From Bryoerythrophyllum caledonicum (Eukaryota > Streptophyta > Bryopsida > Pottiales > Pottiaceae): a DNA stretch of 64,000 nt. Below, in pieces: positions 11,220 to 21,306 of this stretch. Location of the stretch: contig OZ020521.1 in the NCBI GenBank assembly GCA_963971425.1, forward strand, positions 4,481,519 to 4,545,518. The letters run 5' to 3'. Within the stretch, counting starts at the first letter, position 1; each line of letters begins with the position of its first letter. The translations under genes and the position numbers were made by a program. The notes under the pieces were generated by a model. It ran no database searches. It saw only the letters and a list, made by a program, of their open reading frames with translations, and was not told the origin of the DNA.

Positions 11220-11745
11220 CTTCGATACTTTGTGTTCGGACTTCAAATTTGAGAGAAGTATACCTCATTGAACTAGCTTTCTAAGAAGCTATCACTCGAC
11301 TCATTTAAGTGTGCTATGAAAAAGTTATAGTCATCTAAGTAGAAGAGAGTTCTGTTGTCTTGGAAGTGAAGAGGCGTGAGTTTTAAGCTCACATAACTTT
11401 TAGTTAGTAGATTAGTTTGAAGTGAAATTTAGAGGAATTGTAGCTTATTAAACTAGCTTTCTATAAAGCTATTATACGGCTCATTTAGAATCGTAGTATA
11501 GAAGTTATAGCCGCCGAAGTTGGAGGGGTTTGCTGCCATCGACATAAGAAGGCACAAACTTTGAATCTCCATAACTTTTAGAAGGTAGTTTAGAATAACC
11601 TGAGATTTTGGAGGGTGTTAGCTTATTGCACCAGCTTTCCAAAAAGTTATAGCACTTGACATTTGGCGGCTCGAACCATCTGTGGCATCAATTAGAAGCT
11701 CGCAGCTAGTGTGGTAAAGAACTTTGGGAGGTCTTTTGTGTTTTT
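11220..11745 (+). repeat. Diverged ~180-bp tandem repeats in LTR
   Basis: Three imperfect units share an AGCTTTCTAxxAAGCTAT-like core at about 11,275, 11,455 and 11,633 (spacing about 180 and 178 bp), each with an AACTTTTAG-type block upstream. The same array is at about 20,202-20,727 in the 3' LTR, and a relative is at 1-310. Confidence 0.7.
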
Positions 11746-12326
11746 GAACACTTCAAGACTTGAAGATAAGAAGACATGAAGACTTGAAGATAAGAAGACA
11801 AGAAGACTCGCGTGTTGTGGCTTGTGGCTTTGTTATTCCTAGCCGGCTTTGGAGGCTCGTTGTCTTTATTTGTTATTCCCAGCCAGTTTTGGAGGCTAGT
11901 TGTTTTTCAATTCTGCTTCGTAAACTTTGTTGCGGCGAAGTGGGGTTAATGGCCCACACGGTCGTGTTTATGTTGTTCCCACCGGTGAGGCGCGATTGTT
12001 GGTCACCGTGGGTTTGAAGTTTAGGAGCCAATCTTTCGGACGGTCAGCTCGTGGTTTGGCCGTCCCGTTTTACCCGTCCGAGGCCGTGGTTTCTTATCAC
12101 CTACCCTTACCTTTAACCCTTTAGAACCACCACAGGATAGGCCAACGGGGAGGAGTTTGAAGATTGAAGACTGAAGAATGAAGAGTGAAGACTAAGACTT
12201 GAAGACAAGAGGAATTCGTGGTCAAGACTAGAGATTTATTTGGAGACAACCTTTGTTCTCAAACCATTTCTAGCAACAGCTAGGATCTCCGCGATTTCCC
12301 AAAGAAAACTCTCGCTACTCGACATT

Positions 12327-12344
12327 TGGTGCTTCCACTGAGAG
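12327..12344 (+). promoter_or_regulatory. Primer-binding site of inner element
   Basis: TGGTGCTTCCACTGAGAG begins two bases after the 5' LTR and starts with the TGG expected to pair with a tRNA CCA end. I could not match it to a specific tRNA from memory. Confidence 0.55.
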
Positions 12345-12375
12345 CGCTTTGGGGCTGCTAGCTTTGTTGAGGACA

Positions 12376-15060
12376 ATGGGTGATTCTGGAGGTGCTACTG
12401 GTGATGGTTCCGGTGGAGCCCAACCAAATATGGAGAGGCTTCTTGGTGCTCTGGCGATGCTTATGGAGCAACAGAGAGCACAGCCGATTGGTGGCCAGAG
12501 TTCCACGAAAGCTCTGAAAGGAATTGTGGACAAGATTGGAAGGTTTGATGGGAAGAACATCACAAGCTTCCTACGGGTGTATCTTTGCGAAATGGAGGTT
12601 CATCAAGTGCCAGAAAATCGCATGGTTGAGACCTTTGGCTTGGCTGTGATACCTGAGATTCGAGAACGGATACGCGAGATAATTGAAGATGAGGCTGTGA
12701 CATCTTGGACAATCTTTGAAGAAAGATTGCGAGATGAATACTTTGATGAAGATTCGGAGAGGATGACCAAGAGGTCTTTTTTGGATTGGGTGGAGCAGCA
12801 ACCTGGAAACGATATGGGGCCGAATGAGTTGTTGCGTGATTTTGAGAAGAAGTACAGCCAGCTGCCAATGGCAGAGAGACGCCTTTTGGATACTAGAAAG
12901 GCAGAGTTGTTTCTTCAAGCAGCAGATGCTGCTTTGGAAGATAGACTGCTTCTACTTTTGGGTGACCGAACTACTGAAGGTGGTTTCACGAATGACTGGA
13001 GGAGAATTGAAGAGACTGTCACTCTTATTGCCAAACAACGGCGAGTGAAGTCTAGGGGCGTTGTCACTCGAATTGAAGCAACCGTTGCTCCAGCTCAGAA
13101 GCTTTCAAAAATTCCAGCGTCCTCTAAAACTGAGCCATCTACTTCAAAGGCTGCAAAAATTGTTGAAGGAGGTGCCCTCGATGAGCTTATCAAGGGTTTC
13201 AAGGAGTTGAGGGTGGAAATGAACGAGCTGCGGAAGTCACGAACATCAAATTCTTCTCAATCATCTGATGGTGTGAGAAAATTTGTGAGGAGGTGCTTGT
13301 GGTGCGATGAAGAGGAAGACCACAACCTTCGTGGTTGTATGTCTCTTGATGTGGCTCTTAAAGAAGGCATTGTGCACTTCAAGGATGGAAAGATCCATGA
13401 TAAGGCCACCGACTTGCCAGTACCCACTAATTTTGGCAAAGGAGGAATGAAGAAGCTAATGGAGGACAAATCTGGAAGATCAAGTGGGATGCATGTACAA
13501 GGTGCAGAGGCATTTGCCATTGGAGTGGATTATCATCCGGTTGAGGCCAAATTGACTCCATGTGTTGAAACATTGAAGAGAGGAGCTCAAGCCATAAGAA
13601 AGGCAACCGGATGGGAAGACCCAGTGGATGCTATCAGCATCAGAGCATTTTTGGGTGAGGTGCAAAGTGATGATGAGCAACACGAAGCCTCTGTGGAAGA
13701 AAAAAGAGGTAGAGCTGCTGATGAAGGTGATGTTGAAGAGCCTGCACAGAAGAAGAGGCCTCAAGGTGCAAAAGAGGCTGCCAACGAAGAAAAGCCTGGT
13801 GTTCATACACGCTCAAGGCCTGCTAAACCTTCATTTGTTCACCCAGGAGATGCACCACTACCTGAGAAAGTGTGGGGAGAACCAAGTGGCAACAAGAAGG
13901 GCAAAGAAAAGGAAGATTCTAACAAAGGCAAGGGAAAGGGACCCGCTTATAAGTTGAAATCTGATATTGAATCTTCCATTGACATGAAGGGGGTGTTGGA
14001 AGAGAGAATCTTGGATGCCAAGATTGAATTCACGCTCAGAGAAGCTCTTGGCATTGCCAAGAAGGATTTTCATGAGCTGATTATTGATGTCATCAAGAGG
14101 AAGAGACAGATGACAGCTGAGACAGTCATGGTGAAGGCTTTGGACACCCACATGACTGAAGATGAAGAGGAAGAGGTTGGGCAAGTATTTGCCTTGATGT
14201 GTGAGCCAGAGGCAAAGGAGAAAAAGGCGGTAGATGATGATGGTGGTGAAGAAGAAGAGCTTTGTCTCACTGATGAAGAGGAGGATGAGATTTTGCACAT
14301 GATTGCCAAAGGATACACCATTGGTGAGAAGAAAGATTTTGCGAAATCAAAGAATCTTTTGGAATGCCATCATGTGGTAAATGGAGAGTTAGAGGGGGTG
14401 AACGGCTTGAAGAAATCAACCAAATCACCAAGACCTCTAGAAGAGAAGAAAAATAAGATGGAGAAGGTGGACATTGTGGCAGCATTTGAGGGAAGGGCTA
14501 TAATAGAAGCCAATACCTTTAAATGCGGCATAGTCCATTCTTTGGAAAGAGAAGGTGAAGAGAGATCGGATTATTTTCTACCTTTTTGGGCTAGAGCCAC
14601 CACCGAGACGCGTGTGAAGCTTGGGGGGATGGATGATCCGATATTGGCTCTCGTAGACCATGGTTCTGAGATAAATATCATGTCTCGAAGTGTCTATGAG
14701 AAAGGCAAATGGCCTATTGACACTAACCATGGATGGGTGATGAGAGCAGCCAATAGTGGGCGGACACATCTATTTGGAGCTTGTCCTGCTGTGTCAGCAA
14801 AGATTGGTGATGTGGAAGTGGAGCAAAACTTCTTTGTCCAAAATCAGGGAGCTTATCCCGTGATTTTGGGGCAACCATATATTACAGCATCAAGAATGGA
14901 GACTAAAGTATTGGATGATGGATCCCACTATGCACGAATTCGAAGTCTTGATGGCAAGAGATCCGTGCAATTCTTGACAGTGAGATCTGAGAATGAGAGG
15001 CACCGTGTCCAGCTCAGAGATGGTCCTCTACCTACTTCTCATACTTTTTCGGATTTCTAA
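12376..15060 (+). CDS. gag-pro: gag-protease polyprotein of inner element
   Basis: Open for 894 codons from the ATG at 12,376; TTG-initiated extension to 12,349 is possible but unlikely. Residues about 1-250 are the gag core (FDGKNITSFLRVYL, ending in a long helical stretch). A single zinc knuckle (CLWCDEEEDHNLRGC, about 13,294-13,338) has spacing CX2CX5HX4C, one residue more than canonical. A long Lys/Glu-rich linker follows. The aspartic protease is near the C-terminus: hydrophobic-LVDHGSEINIMS at about 14,652-14,685, with His where Ser or Thr is usual in D(S/T)G, then VILGQPYI, the typical second motif. The protein would assemble virus-like particles and process the polyproteins. No internal stops. 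The pol ORF begins 14 bases after the stop. Confidence 0.92.
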   Translation: MGDSGGATGDGSGGAQPNMERLLGALAMLMEQQRAQPIGGQSSTKALKGIVDKIGRFDGKNITSFLRVYLCEMEVHQVPENRMVETFGLAVIPEIRERIREIIEDEAVTSWTIFEERLRDEYFDEDSERMTKRSFLDWVEQQPGNDMGPNELLRDFEKKYSQLPMAERRLLDTRKAELFLQAADAALEDRLLLLLGDRTTEGGFTNDWRRIEETVTLIAKQRRVKSRGVVTRIEATVAPAQKLSKIPASSKTEPSTSKAAKIVEGGALDELIKGFKELRVEMNELRKSRTSNSSQSSDGVRKFVRRCLWCDEEEDHNLRGCMSLDVALKEGIVHFKDGKIHDKATDLPVPTNFGKGGMKKLMEDKSGRSSGMHVQGAEAFAIGVDYHPVEAKLTPCVETLKRGAQAIRKATGWEDPVDAISIRAFLGEVQSDDEQHEASVEEKRGRAADEGDVEEPAQKKRPQGAKEAANEEKPGVHTRSRPAKPSFVHPGDAPLPEKVWGEPSGNKKGKEKEDSNKGKGKGPAYKLKSDIESSIDMKGVLEERILDAKIEFTLREALGIAKKDFHELIIDVIKRKRQMTAETVMVKALDTHMTEDEEEEVGQVFALMCEPEAKEKKAVDDDGGEEEELCLTDEEEDEILHMIAKGYTIGEKKDFAKSKNLLECHHVVNGELEGVNGLKKSTKSPRPLEEKKNKMEKVDIVAAFEGRAIIEANTFKCGIVHSLEREGEERSDYFLPFWARATTETRVKLGGMDDPILALVDHGSEINIMSRSVYEKGKWPIDTNHGWVMRAANSGRTHLFGACPAVSAKIGDVEVEQNFFVQNQGAYPVILGQPYITASRMETKVLDDGSHYARIRSLDGKRSVQFLTVRSENERHRVQLRDGPLPTSHTFSDF

Positions 15061-15074
15061 ACAGCACACGTGGA

Positions 15075-18000
15075 ATGTGGAGGTCCACGGGTGCAAAAGA
15101 ATCTGAAAGTTCAAGACCCTCCACTGTACATACTATTAAAAGTGGGTTTTTAAGTATTACAGAGCATGGATTTTCGCGGTTCACATGTGTTGAAGATTTG
15201 GAACCTGTACATAGAAGGGTGGTGAAAAAGATAGAGAAAAATCTAAAAAGAGTGAGTTTACTTTTAGATGAAGAGACTATTTCTGGAGTCTATGAGGAAC
15301 AAGGCTTTGCAGATGATGTTTTGCAAGTCTTACAAAACTTGCAAGTTAGTAGGGAGAGAAACAATGCTTCTGATATTGTAATCAAAATACATACACAAGC
15401 ATTGTATGATGAGATTTGCCATGTAGTGGCAAAAGTTGGTGTTTGTCAAAGCCATGGGTTGAAATATGAGGCCATGGTGAACACCAAGTACAAAACAGTG
15501 GCTAAGAAAGTCAAACCTGTGGCGACCCAATTACCATCTGACACGGATGAGCACATCAGACAAGCGGGGAGAGAACCGAGTTTGAGAGGGGCCAAGACAA
15601 TTGGTCACAAGTTTACAGAAGAAACATTGGCAAATTTGAAAATTGGAGGGGATGTATTCTTAACGGAGCTAGAAAAGAAGAAGTTCCAAGATATGCTCTC
15701 TAAGCATGGAAAGGCCTTTGCTTCTTCACCAGATGAGATTGGATGTGTACAACCAAGTGTGGTTGCGCCGATGGTTATTTTTACTGTGCCGCATGTGCCT
15801 TGGGATTTGAAGCCAATACCTGTACCACGGGCACTACTTCCCAAATTGATTGATTTGTTGAAGGAGAAGATACACATGGGGATACTTGAGCCTTCGATGG
15901 CTCCATATTCCAATCGTTGGTTCACCGTACCAAAAAAGTCTGGGGCATTGCGATTTATTCAAGATATGCAGCCAGCTAACAAGGTGACGATCAGAAACAA
16001 AGGATCTGGACCTATTGTTGATGAAGTGGCAGAAGCATTTGCGGGGCATGCTATTTATTCCATTGGAGACCTATATTCTGGTTATGATCAATTCCAGCTT
16101 GCAGCTGAGAGTAGAGATCTGACAACCATGAAAACTCCACTTGGATTAGTGCGAATGTGTACATTGCCTCAAGGTGCTACTAATTCGGTAGCACATATGC
16201 AAAATGCTATGAATCAAATTCTGAGAGACTTTATGCCTGAGAAAACAATACCTTTTGTAGATGATATTCCTATAAAAGGTTGTGCGGAGGCAAGAAGAGA
16301 CTGTACTGTTCAAGACGATGGATGCAGAGTATTTGTAAACGAGCATATCAGTGATGTAAACAAGATCTTGAGCAGACTTGAAGAGGTGGATTTAACTCTG
16401 TCCATTGACAAGTCCAAGTTTGGAGTAGATGAAATCTTAGTGGTTGGACATCTATGTGGGAGATTTGGGCGGAAACCTAACCCTGAGAAAGTGGATGCTA
16501 TTGGCAGAATGAAAGCCTGTAGCAATGTCACTGAAGTAAGGAGGTTTCTTGGAGCTTGTGTCTTCTATCAAATTTGGATACCTCATTTTGCTCATATATC
16601 GGAGCCTCTTTATAAACTTTTGAGAAAGAGGAACAAATTTCTTTGGGAACAAGAGCAAACTTTGGCTATGGAGGAGTTGAAGAAGATTTTAGAGTCACCA
16701 CCGGTTCTAAAACAAGTGGAATACAAGAGTGAGAGACCGGTGATTGTGACAGTTGATACAAGTCCTATAGCCATTGGATGGGCTATTGGCCAAGATGATG
16801 CAGAAGGGAATCGGTTTGCTATCCGATTTGGAGCAAGGATCCTTACGGAACGTCAAAGGGCATATCCACAAGTCAAGAGAGAGCTTTGGGGTGCGCTAAC
16901 AGCTTTGAAAGCAGACAGAAACTACTTGATTGGCGCAAATGTTGTATTAGAGACTGACTGCTTACCTCTTCTTGGCATGATTGCCAACTGCTCTTCACCG
17001 GACATTGCTATGTTGCGATGGATAGCATACATCAAATCTTTGAACCCAGTTTTGGTACACATTATTGGGAAGAAGAATCTTGTGGCGGATATGTTATCAA
17101 GAGCCAGATACTTTCACGAAGAAGAAATGATGGCTCATGGAGACAGTGAGGACCACTCAGATGAAGCATATGTGTTGGCTACAAATGGAGGACGTTCAAA
17201 GAATGAGATATTGTCATTCAAAGAAGAGTTATATGAAGGGAGGCTCAAAGAAATTGGACTTTATTTGAGCACTTTGAAGAGGCAAGAAGGATGGATTGAA
17301 AAGACCTTCAAAGACATCAGACAACAGTCCTATGGATATCTTTTACGTAATGGATTCCTATGGAAGAGGGCAAAGAGGGCTGATGAATTACCTTTGAGAG
17401 TAGTGGGTGATTTTGAGACCAAAGTGCAAGTGCTCAAGGAATTTCATGATGCACTTTGGGCTGGTCACAGAGGGATTTGGGCCACTTACACAAAAATCAA
17501 GGAACGATATTGGTGGAAGGGCTTATACAAGGACGTTGAGGAGTTTGTGGCTTCATGTATTACATGTCAGCTGCAATCAAAGATCCGACATAGAGATGAA
17601 CTGCATCCCACTTACCCTCCTTCCATTCACTTTCAATGGATGATTGATTTGGTTGCGATGCCACCTGGGATTTGGGGAATGAAATATCTTGTATTGGCAA
17701 GAGAAGAACTTTCAAATTTTGTTGAAGGAAGGGCTTTGCGAACCAAGGGGACAGAAGGGATTTGCCGATTTATACTCGAGGATATTTTCAGTCGGTATGG
17801 AAGTATTGGTCGAATGCGAGCAGATAGAGGAGAATTGGATGCTAGTGAAGCACGAGAATTTTTCCAAAGATATGGGGTGCAATTGAGGCTGACAACGGCT
17901 TACAATCCGGAGGCCAATGGCAAGATTGAGAGAGGTCATCCTCCTATCATTCACGCATTGGTTAAGGCCTGTAAAGGAAAGCCTAACCTTTGGCCAAGAT

Positions 18001-18596
18001 TGCTCCCGTTTGCTCTATGGGCTGATAGAACCACACATAGCACAGTCACTGGTTATATGCCGATTGAGCTTATGCATGGACACAAACCTATAATGCCTGG
18101 AGAAGAATCTATTCCAACCTGGGTATTTCTATCTTGGGAAGACAATATTACAACAGAAAAACTATTGGAGCTACGCATTCAGCAGCTTGGAAGATTGCCC
18201 GAGCATATGCAAAAAGCTTTGGAAAGGCTCAAGGCTGCTAGGCTTGGCAACAAGGAAAGGTTTGATAGAACCCACCGTTTGAGAATGAGGAAGATTGAAG
18301 AAGGAGACTGGGTGTTGGTGTTTGATAGTACTTTGGAGCATCAACACAGTACAGTCAAAAAGTTTGCAAGGCGATGGTTTGGACCTTACGTGGTGATCAA
18401 AGTGCATAATAATGCTACTTACTCACTACGAGAATTGGATGGAACTCCATTGAGGATTCCTGTGGCCGGCAAGCGTATCAAAGTGTTTCGGAGAAGAGGT
18501 GGAGGGTTAGAAATCAAAGACTTTGATGCGTCTGATACTCAACCAGAAACAGAGGAAGAGTCAGAGAATGATAATCAAAGCGCGGAGGAAAATTAA
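15075..18596 (+). CDS. pol: RT-RNase H-integrase polyprotein of inner element
   Basis: 1,173 residues, uninterrupted. RT: VPKKSGALRFIQDMQPAN (about 15,930), LPQGATNSVAHMQ, and catalytic FVDD (about 16,255). RNase H: VTVDTSPIAIGWAIG (about 16,748), KRELWGAL and ETDCLPLL supply the acidic residues. Integrase: HHCC zinc domain (HDALWAGH ... CITCQ, about 17,446-17,570), the DDE core with Asp in MIDLVAMP, Asp in RADRGELDA and Glu in NPEANGKIERGH, then a C-terminal GDWVLVFDS / WFGPYVV domain. The ATG lies 14 bases after the gag-pro stop, in the -1 frame, so expression needs reinitiation, frameshifting or an internal start. No standard slippery heptamer is obvious. The integrase core (EGRALR, FILEDIF, LPFALWADR) recalls gypsy elements I associate with fungi. 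Confidence 0.94.
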   Translation: MWRSTGAKESESSRPSTVHTIKSGFLSITEHGFSRFTCVEDLEPVHRRVVKKIEKNLKRVSLLLDEETISGVYEEQGFADDVLQVLQNLQVSRERNNASDIVIKIHTQALYDEICHVVAKVGVCQSHGLKYEAMVNTKYKTVAKKVKPVATQLPSDTDEHIRQAGREPSLRGAKTIGHKFTEETLANLKIGGDVFLTELEKKKFQDMLSKHGKAFASSPDEIGCVQPSVVAPMVIFTVPHVPWDLKPIPVPRALLPKLIDLLKEKIHMGILEPSMAPYSNRWFTVPKKSGALRFIQDMQPANKVTIRNKGSGPIVDEVAEAFAGHAIYSIGDLYSGYDQFQLAAESRDLTTMKTPLGLVRMCTLPQGATNSVAHMQNAMNQILRDFMPEKTIPFVDDIPIKGCAEARRDCTVQDDGCRVFVNEHISDVNKILSRLEEVDLTLSIDKSKFGVDEILVVGHLCGRFGRKPNPEKVDAIGRMKACSNVTEVRRFLGACVFYQIWIPHFAHISEPLYKLLRKRNKFLWEQEQTLAMEELKKILESPPVLKQVEYKSERPVIVTVDTSPIAIGWAIGQDDAEGNRFAIRFGARILTERQRAYPQVKRELWGALTALKADRNYLIGANVVLETDCLPLLGMIANCSSPDIAMLRWIAYIKSLNPVLVHIIGKKNLVADMLSRARYFHEEEMMAHGDSEDHSDEAYVLATNGGRSKNEILSFKEELYEGRLKEIGLYLSTLKRQEGWIEKTFKDIRQQSYGYLLRNGFLWKRAKRADELPLRVVGDFETKVQVLKEFHDALWAGHRGIWATYTKIKERYWWKGLYKDVEEFVASCITCQLQSKIRHRDELHPTYPPSIHFQWMIDLVAMPPGIWGMKYLVLAREELSNFVEGRALRTKGTEGICRFILEDIFSRYGSIGRMRADRGELDASEAREFFQRYGVQLRLTTAYNPEANGKIERGHPPIIHALVKACKGKPNLWPRLLPFALWADRTTHSTVTGYMPIELMHGHKPIMPGEESIPTWVFLSWEDNITTEKLLELRIQQLGRLPEHMQKALERLKAARLGNKERFDRTHRLRMRKIEEGDWVLVFDSTLEHQHSTVKKFARRWFGPYVVIKVHNNATYSLRELDGTPLRIPVAGKRIKVFRRRGGGLEIKDFDASDTQPETEEESENDNQSAEEN

Positions 18597-18636
18597 GAAG
18601 GCTAAACTTGGCACATACCAGAGGATGTGCAGGTTT

Positions 18637-18648
18637 AGAGGGGGTGCA
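18637..18648 (+). promoter_or_regulatory. Polypurine tract of inner element
   Basis: AGAGGGGG plus TGCA directly precedes the 3' LTR start at 18,649, the expected site for plus-strand priming. Confidence 0.7.
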
Positions 18649-21306
18649 TGTCGCGTTGTAAATTAATATATTGTGTGAAAATATTAAAGATGTTGCCTTA
18701 GACATCGGATAGAATATGAGGAGAAGGATACAAAAGGTTGGGGTCGTGGAGAAATCCACGGTTTGGTTCAATGGGGGGTAACCGGAGCTTGTTAGCATAA
18801 CTTGGAAGCCTGCATCTTGTCACTGTAGCTCAGGGAAGCGTAGGTGGCCGGTTGGCTGCTTATTTCCTGCTTTCACTAGCAAGTACCAAGTTGCAACTAT
18901 CCAGGCCGTTCAACGAGTTTGATAAAGCTCGAACCCGGAACCGGCAGGCAACAATCGACGGACCTTGACAGCCAACCAAGTCCGCAACTTGGCGACCATT
19001 AGTGGACTCAAGGTGGCTTTATACAACTGTTGAGGGACTGTATAATGTCGCGACCTTGTCCTTTAGCCAGATCTTTTGATGCGGACTACTTTTAGTTAAA
19101 ATAGAATTATTTATGGCTATTTGAGTAATTCAGTGAAGGCAAGCTTCTTAAAGAAGTTACTGAGAGATATAAAAAGGAAGATAGTTTCTTTGCCTCACAT
19201 GATTTGCTTCAAGCCAATAGCTTGGATAGCTTAGAGTTGATAGTATGGATTCTCAAGACCCAGATGAGTGGGAGTTGTCGTTATCGCAATTACCGGAGGA
19301 TCCGTTTCAATCTTCTCAGCCATCAACTTCCAGACGGCGAGTGCGAGATGAAGCGGGGCCTTCCGAGCGTCGTGTTCAACCACGTCCAGATCCAAGTCTA
19401 CGGCAACTTGCATTTGTGAATCTACAACCGGACGCGAAAGTTCTAGTGATTGTATTGGAGGTTGAAGCTTCATTGACGGGTGGCCGTCAGATGGTGTTTG
19501 AAGGATGTTTTGAAAATACCAATGAAGGCCAAATGGTGAGTCGCTTTTCTAATGAGATGGGCCACCGTCTTTGGCTTCGAGGGCCGCTGACCTTTTTAAG
19601 CGATGAACGGAGAGCAAGTTATGTTTCAGCGGTACTCCGTCAAATTCTAGAGTTTTTATATGGTTAGATGAAGGTAGAATCCATTTAGTTGTTAATATAG
19701 GAGTTTGTTATATGTTTATGTTTACATTAGATCAAGATCCAAGAAAGAAAAAGAAAAGAAACTAAGAAAAAGTTTGACCGTCTTAGAATTCTTTTGGAAC
19801 CACACCTTTTGAAGCCCAATGGTTGGGGTTTCTTTCCTATCTTATCTTGATAGACTTTAGAGTGCTTTTGGAGGTTAACCAATAGGCTTTAGATGCCCAT
19901 GTGGCTTAGGCATGGGCTGATGTGGAAGGATAAGGGGCGACTCTCCTTTCCTCTTGGTGTGTGTTTTTGGTGTGTAGAGAGGGCTGTGAGAAAATTCCCG
20001 AGAGGAAGATCGGGCGGTGTGTACTCGTTTTTTATGAGAATGTTATGAAAATTTGTGAAGTTGTTCCTTGTAAAGTTGCGCTTCTTTGAGCGGTGTTTTT
20101 GTTCAATTTGGAGTTCATACGCAAAAGTTACGAGAGATTGAGTGAGGAGTAGTTGGCCGCTACCCAATTAGAGGAGCAGCAACTTCGGGCCTTCACCATG
20201 GCTTCGATACTTTGTGTTCGGACTTCAAATTTGAGAGAAGTATACCTCATTGAACTAGCTTTCTAAGAAGCTATCACTCGACTCATTTAAGTGTGCTATG
20301 AAAAAGTTATAGTCATCTAAGTAGAAGAGAGTTCTGTTGTCTTGGAAGTGAAGAGGCGTGAGTTTTAAGCTCACATAACTTTTAGTTAGTAGATTAGTTT
20401 GAAGTGAAATTTAGAGGAATTGTAGCTTATTAAACTAGCTTTCTATAAAGCTATTATACGGCTCATTTAGAATCGTAGTATAGAAGTTATAGCCGCCGAA
20501 GTTGGAGGGGTTTGCTGCCATCGACATAAGAAGGCACAAACTTTGAATCTCCATAACTTTTAGAAGGTAGTTTAGAATAACCTGAGATTTTGGAGGGTGT
20601 TAGCTTATTGCACCAGCTTTCCAAAAAGTTATAGCACTTGACATTTGGCGGCTCGAACCATCTGTGGCATCAATTAGAAGCTCGCAGCTAGTGTGGTAAA
20701 GAACTTTGGGAGGTCTTTTGTGTTTTTGAACACTTCAAGACTTGAAGATAAGAAGACATGAAGACTTGAAGATAAGAAGACAAGAAGACTCGCGTGTTGT
20801 GGCTTGTGGCTTTGTTATTCCTAGCCGGCTTTGGAGGCTCGTTGTCTTTATTTGTTATTCCCAGCCAGTTTTGGAGGCTAGTTGTTTTTCAATTCTGCTT
20901 CGTAAACTTTGTTGCGGCGAAGTGGGGTTAATGGCCCACACGGTCGTGTTTATGTTGTTCCCACCGGTGAGGCGCGATTGTTGGTCACCGTGGGTTTGAA
21001 GTTTAGGAGCCAATCTTTCGGACGGTCAGCTCGTGGTTTGGCCGTCCCGTTTTACCCGTCCGAGGCCGTGGTTTCTTATCACCTACCCTTACCTTTAACC
21101 CTTTAGAACCACCACAGGATAGGCCAACGGGGAGGAGTTTGAAGATTGAAGACTGAAGAATGAAGAGTGAAGACTAAGACTTGAAGACAAGAGGAATTCG
21201 TGGTCAAGACTAGAGATTTATTTGGAGACAACCTTTGTTCTCAAACCATTTCTAGCAACAGCTAGGATCTCCGCGATTTCCCAAAGAAACCTCTCGCTAC
21301 TCGACA
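18649..21306 (+). repeat. 3' LTR of inner element
   Basis: Copy of 9,667-12,324 with one base different (21,290). It is followed directly by ACGT, which also precedes the 5' LTR, and then by the host pol frame. Confidence 0.96.
19245..19667 (+). CDS. LTR-encoded ORF (3' LTR copy), unknown protein
   Basis: Identical translation to the ORF at 10,263-10,685, 140 residues. In this copy a TATA box lies at 19,168-19,175, so it could be transcribed from the 3' LTR independently of the rest of the element. The family is unknown. Confidence 0.55.
   Translation: MDSQDPDEWELSLSQLPEDPFQSSQPSTSRRRVRDEAGPSERRVQPRPDPSLRQLAFVNLQPDAKVLVIVLEVEASLTGGRQMVFEGCFENTNEGQMVSRFSNEMGHRLWLRGPLTFLSDERRASYVSAVLRQILEFLYG

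Larger units (their letters stand above)
9667..12324 (+). repeat. 5' LTR of inner element
   Basis: Matches 18,649-21,306 over 2,658 bp with one difference seen (12,308). It begins TGTCGCG and ends CTCGACA. It contains a TATA box (10,186), an ORF (10,263-10,685) and about three diverged 180-bp tandem repeats (about 11,220-11,745). The LTR is long compared with typical gypsy LTRs. Confidence 0.96.
9667..21306 (+). mobile_element. Young intact Ty3/gypsy retrotransposon (inner element)
   Basis: This 11,640-bp element has 2,658-bp LTRs (TGTCG...CGACA) that differ, as far as I could compare, at a single base (12,308 A versus 21,290 C). It has an uninterrupted gag-protease ORF (12,376-15,060) and an uninterrupted RT-RNase H-integrase ORF (15,075-18,596). 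It has a primer-binding site directly after the 5' LTR and a purine tract directly before the 3' LTR. Removing it with one copy of ACGT (9,663-9,666 and 21,307-21,310) restores the frame of the host pol. It looks recently active and structurally autonomous. Each LTR also carries a 140-codon ORF. Confidence 0.95.

Noticed and set aside
12571-12918. Minus-strand frames inside inner gag
   Set aside because: Shadows of the intact plus-strand gag-protease ORF.
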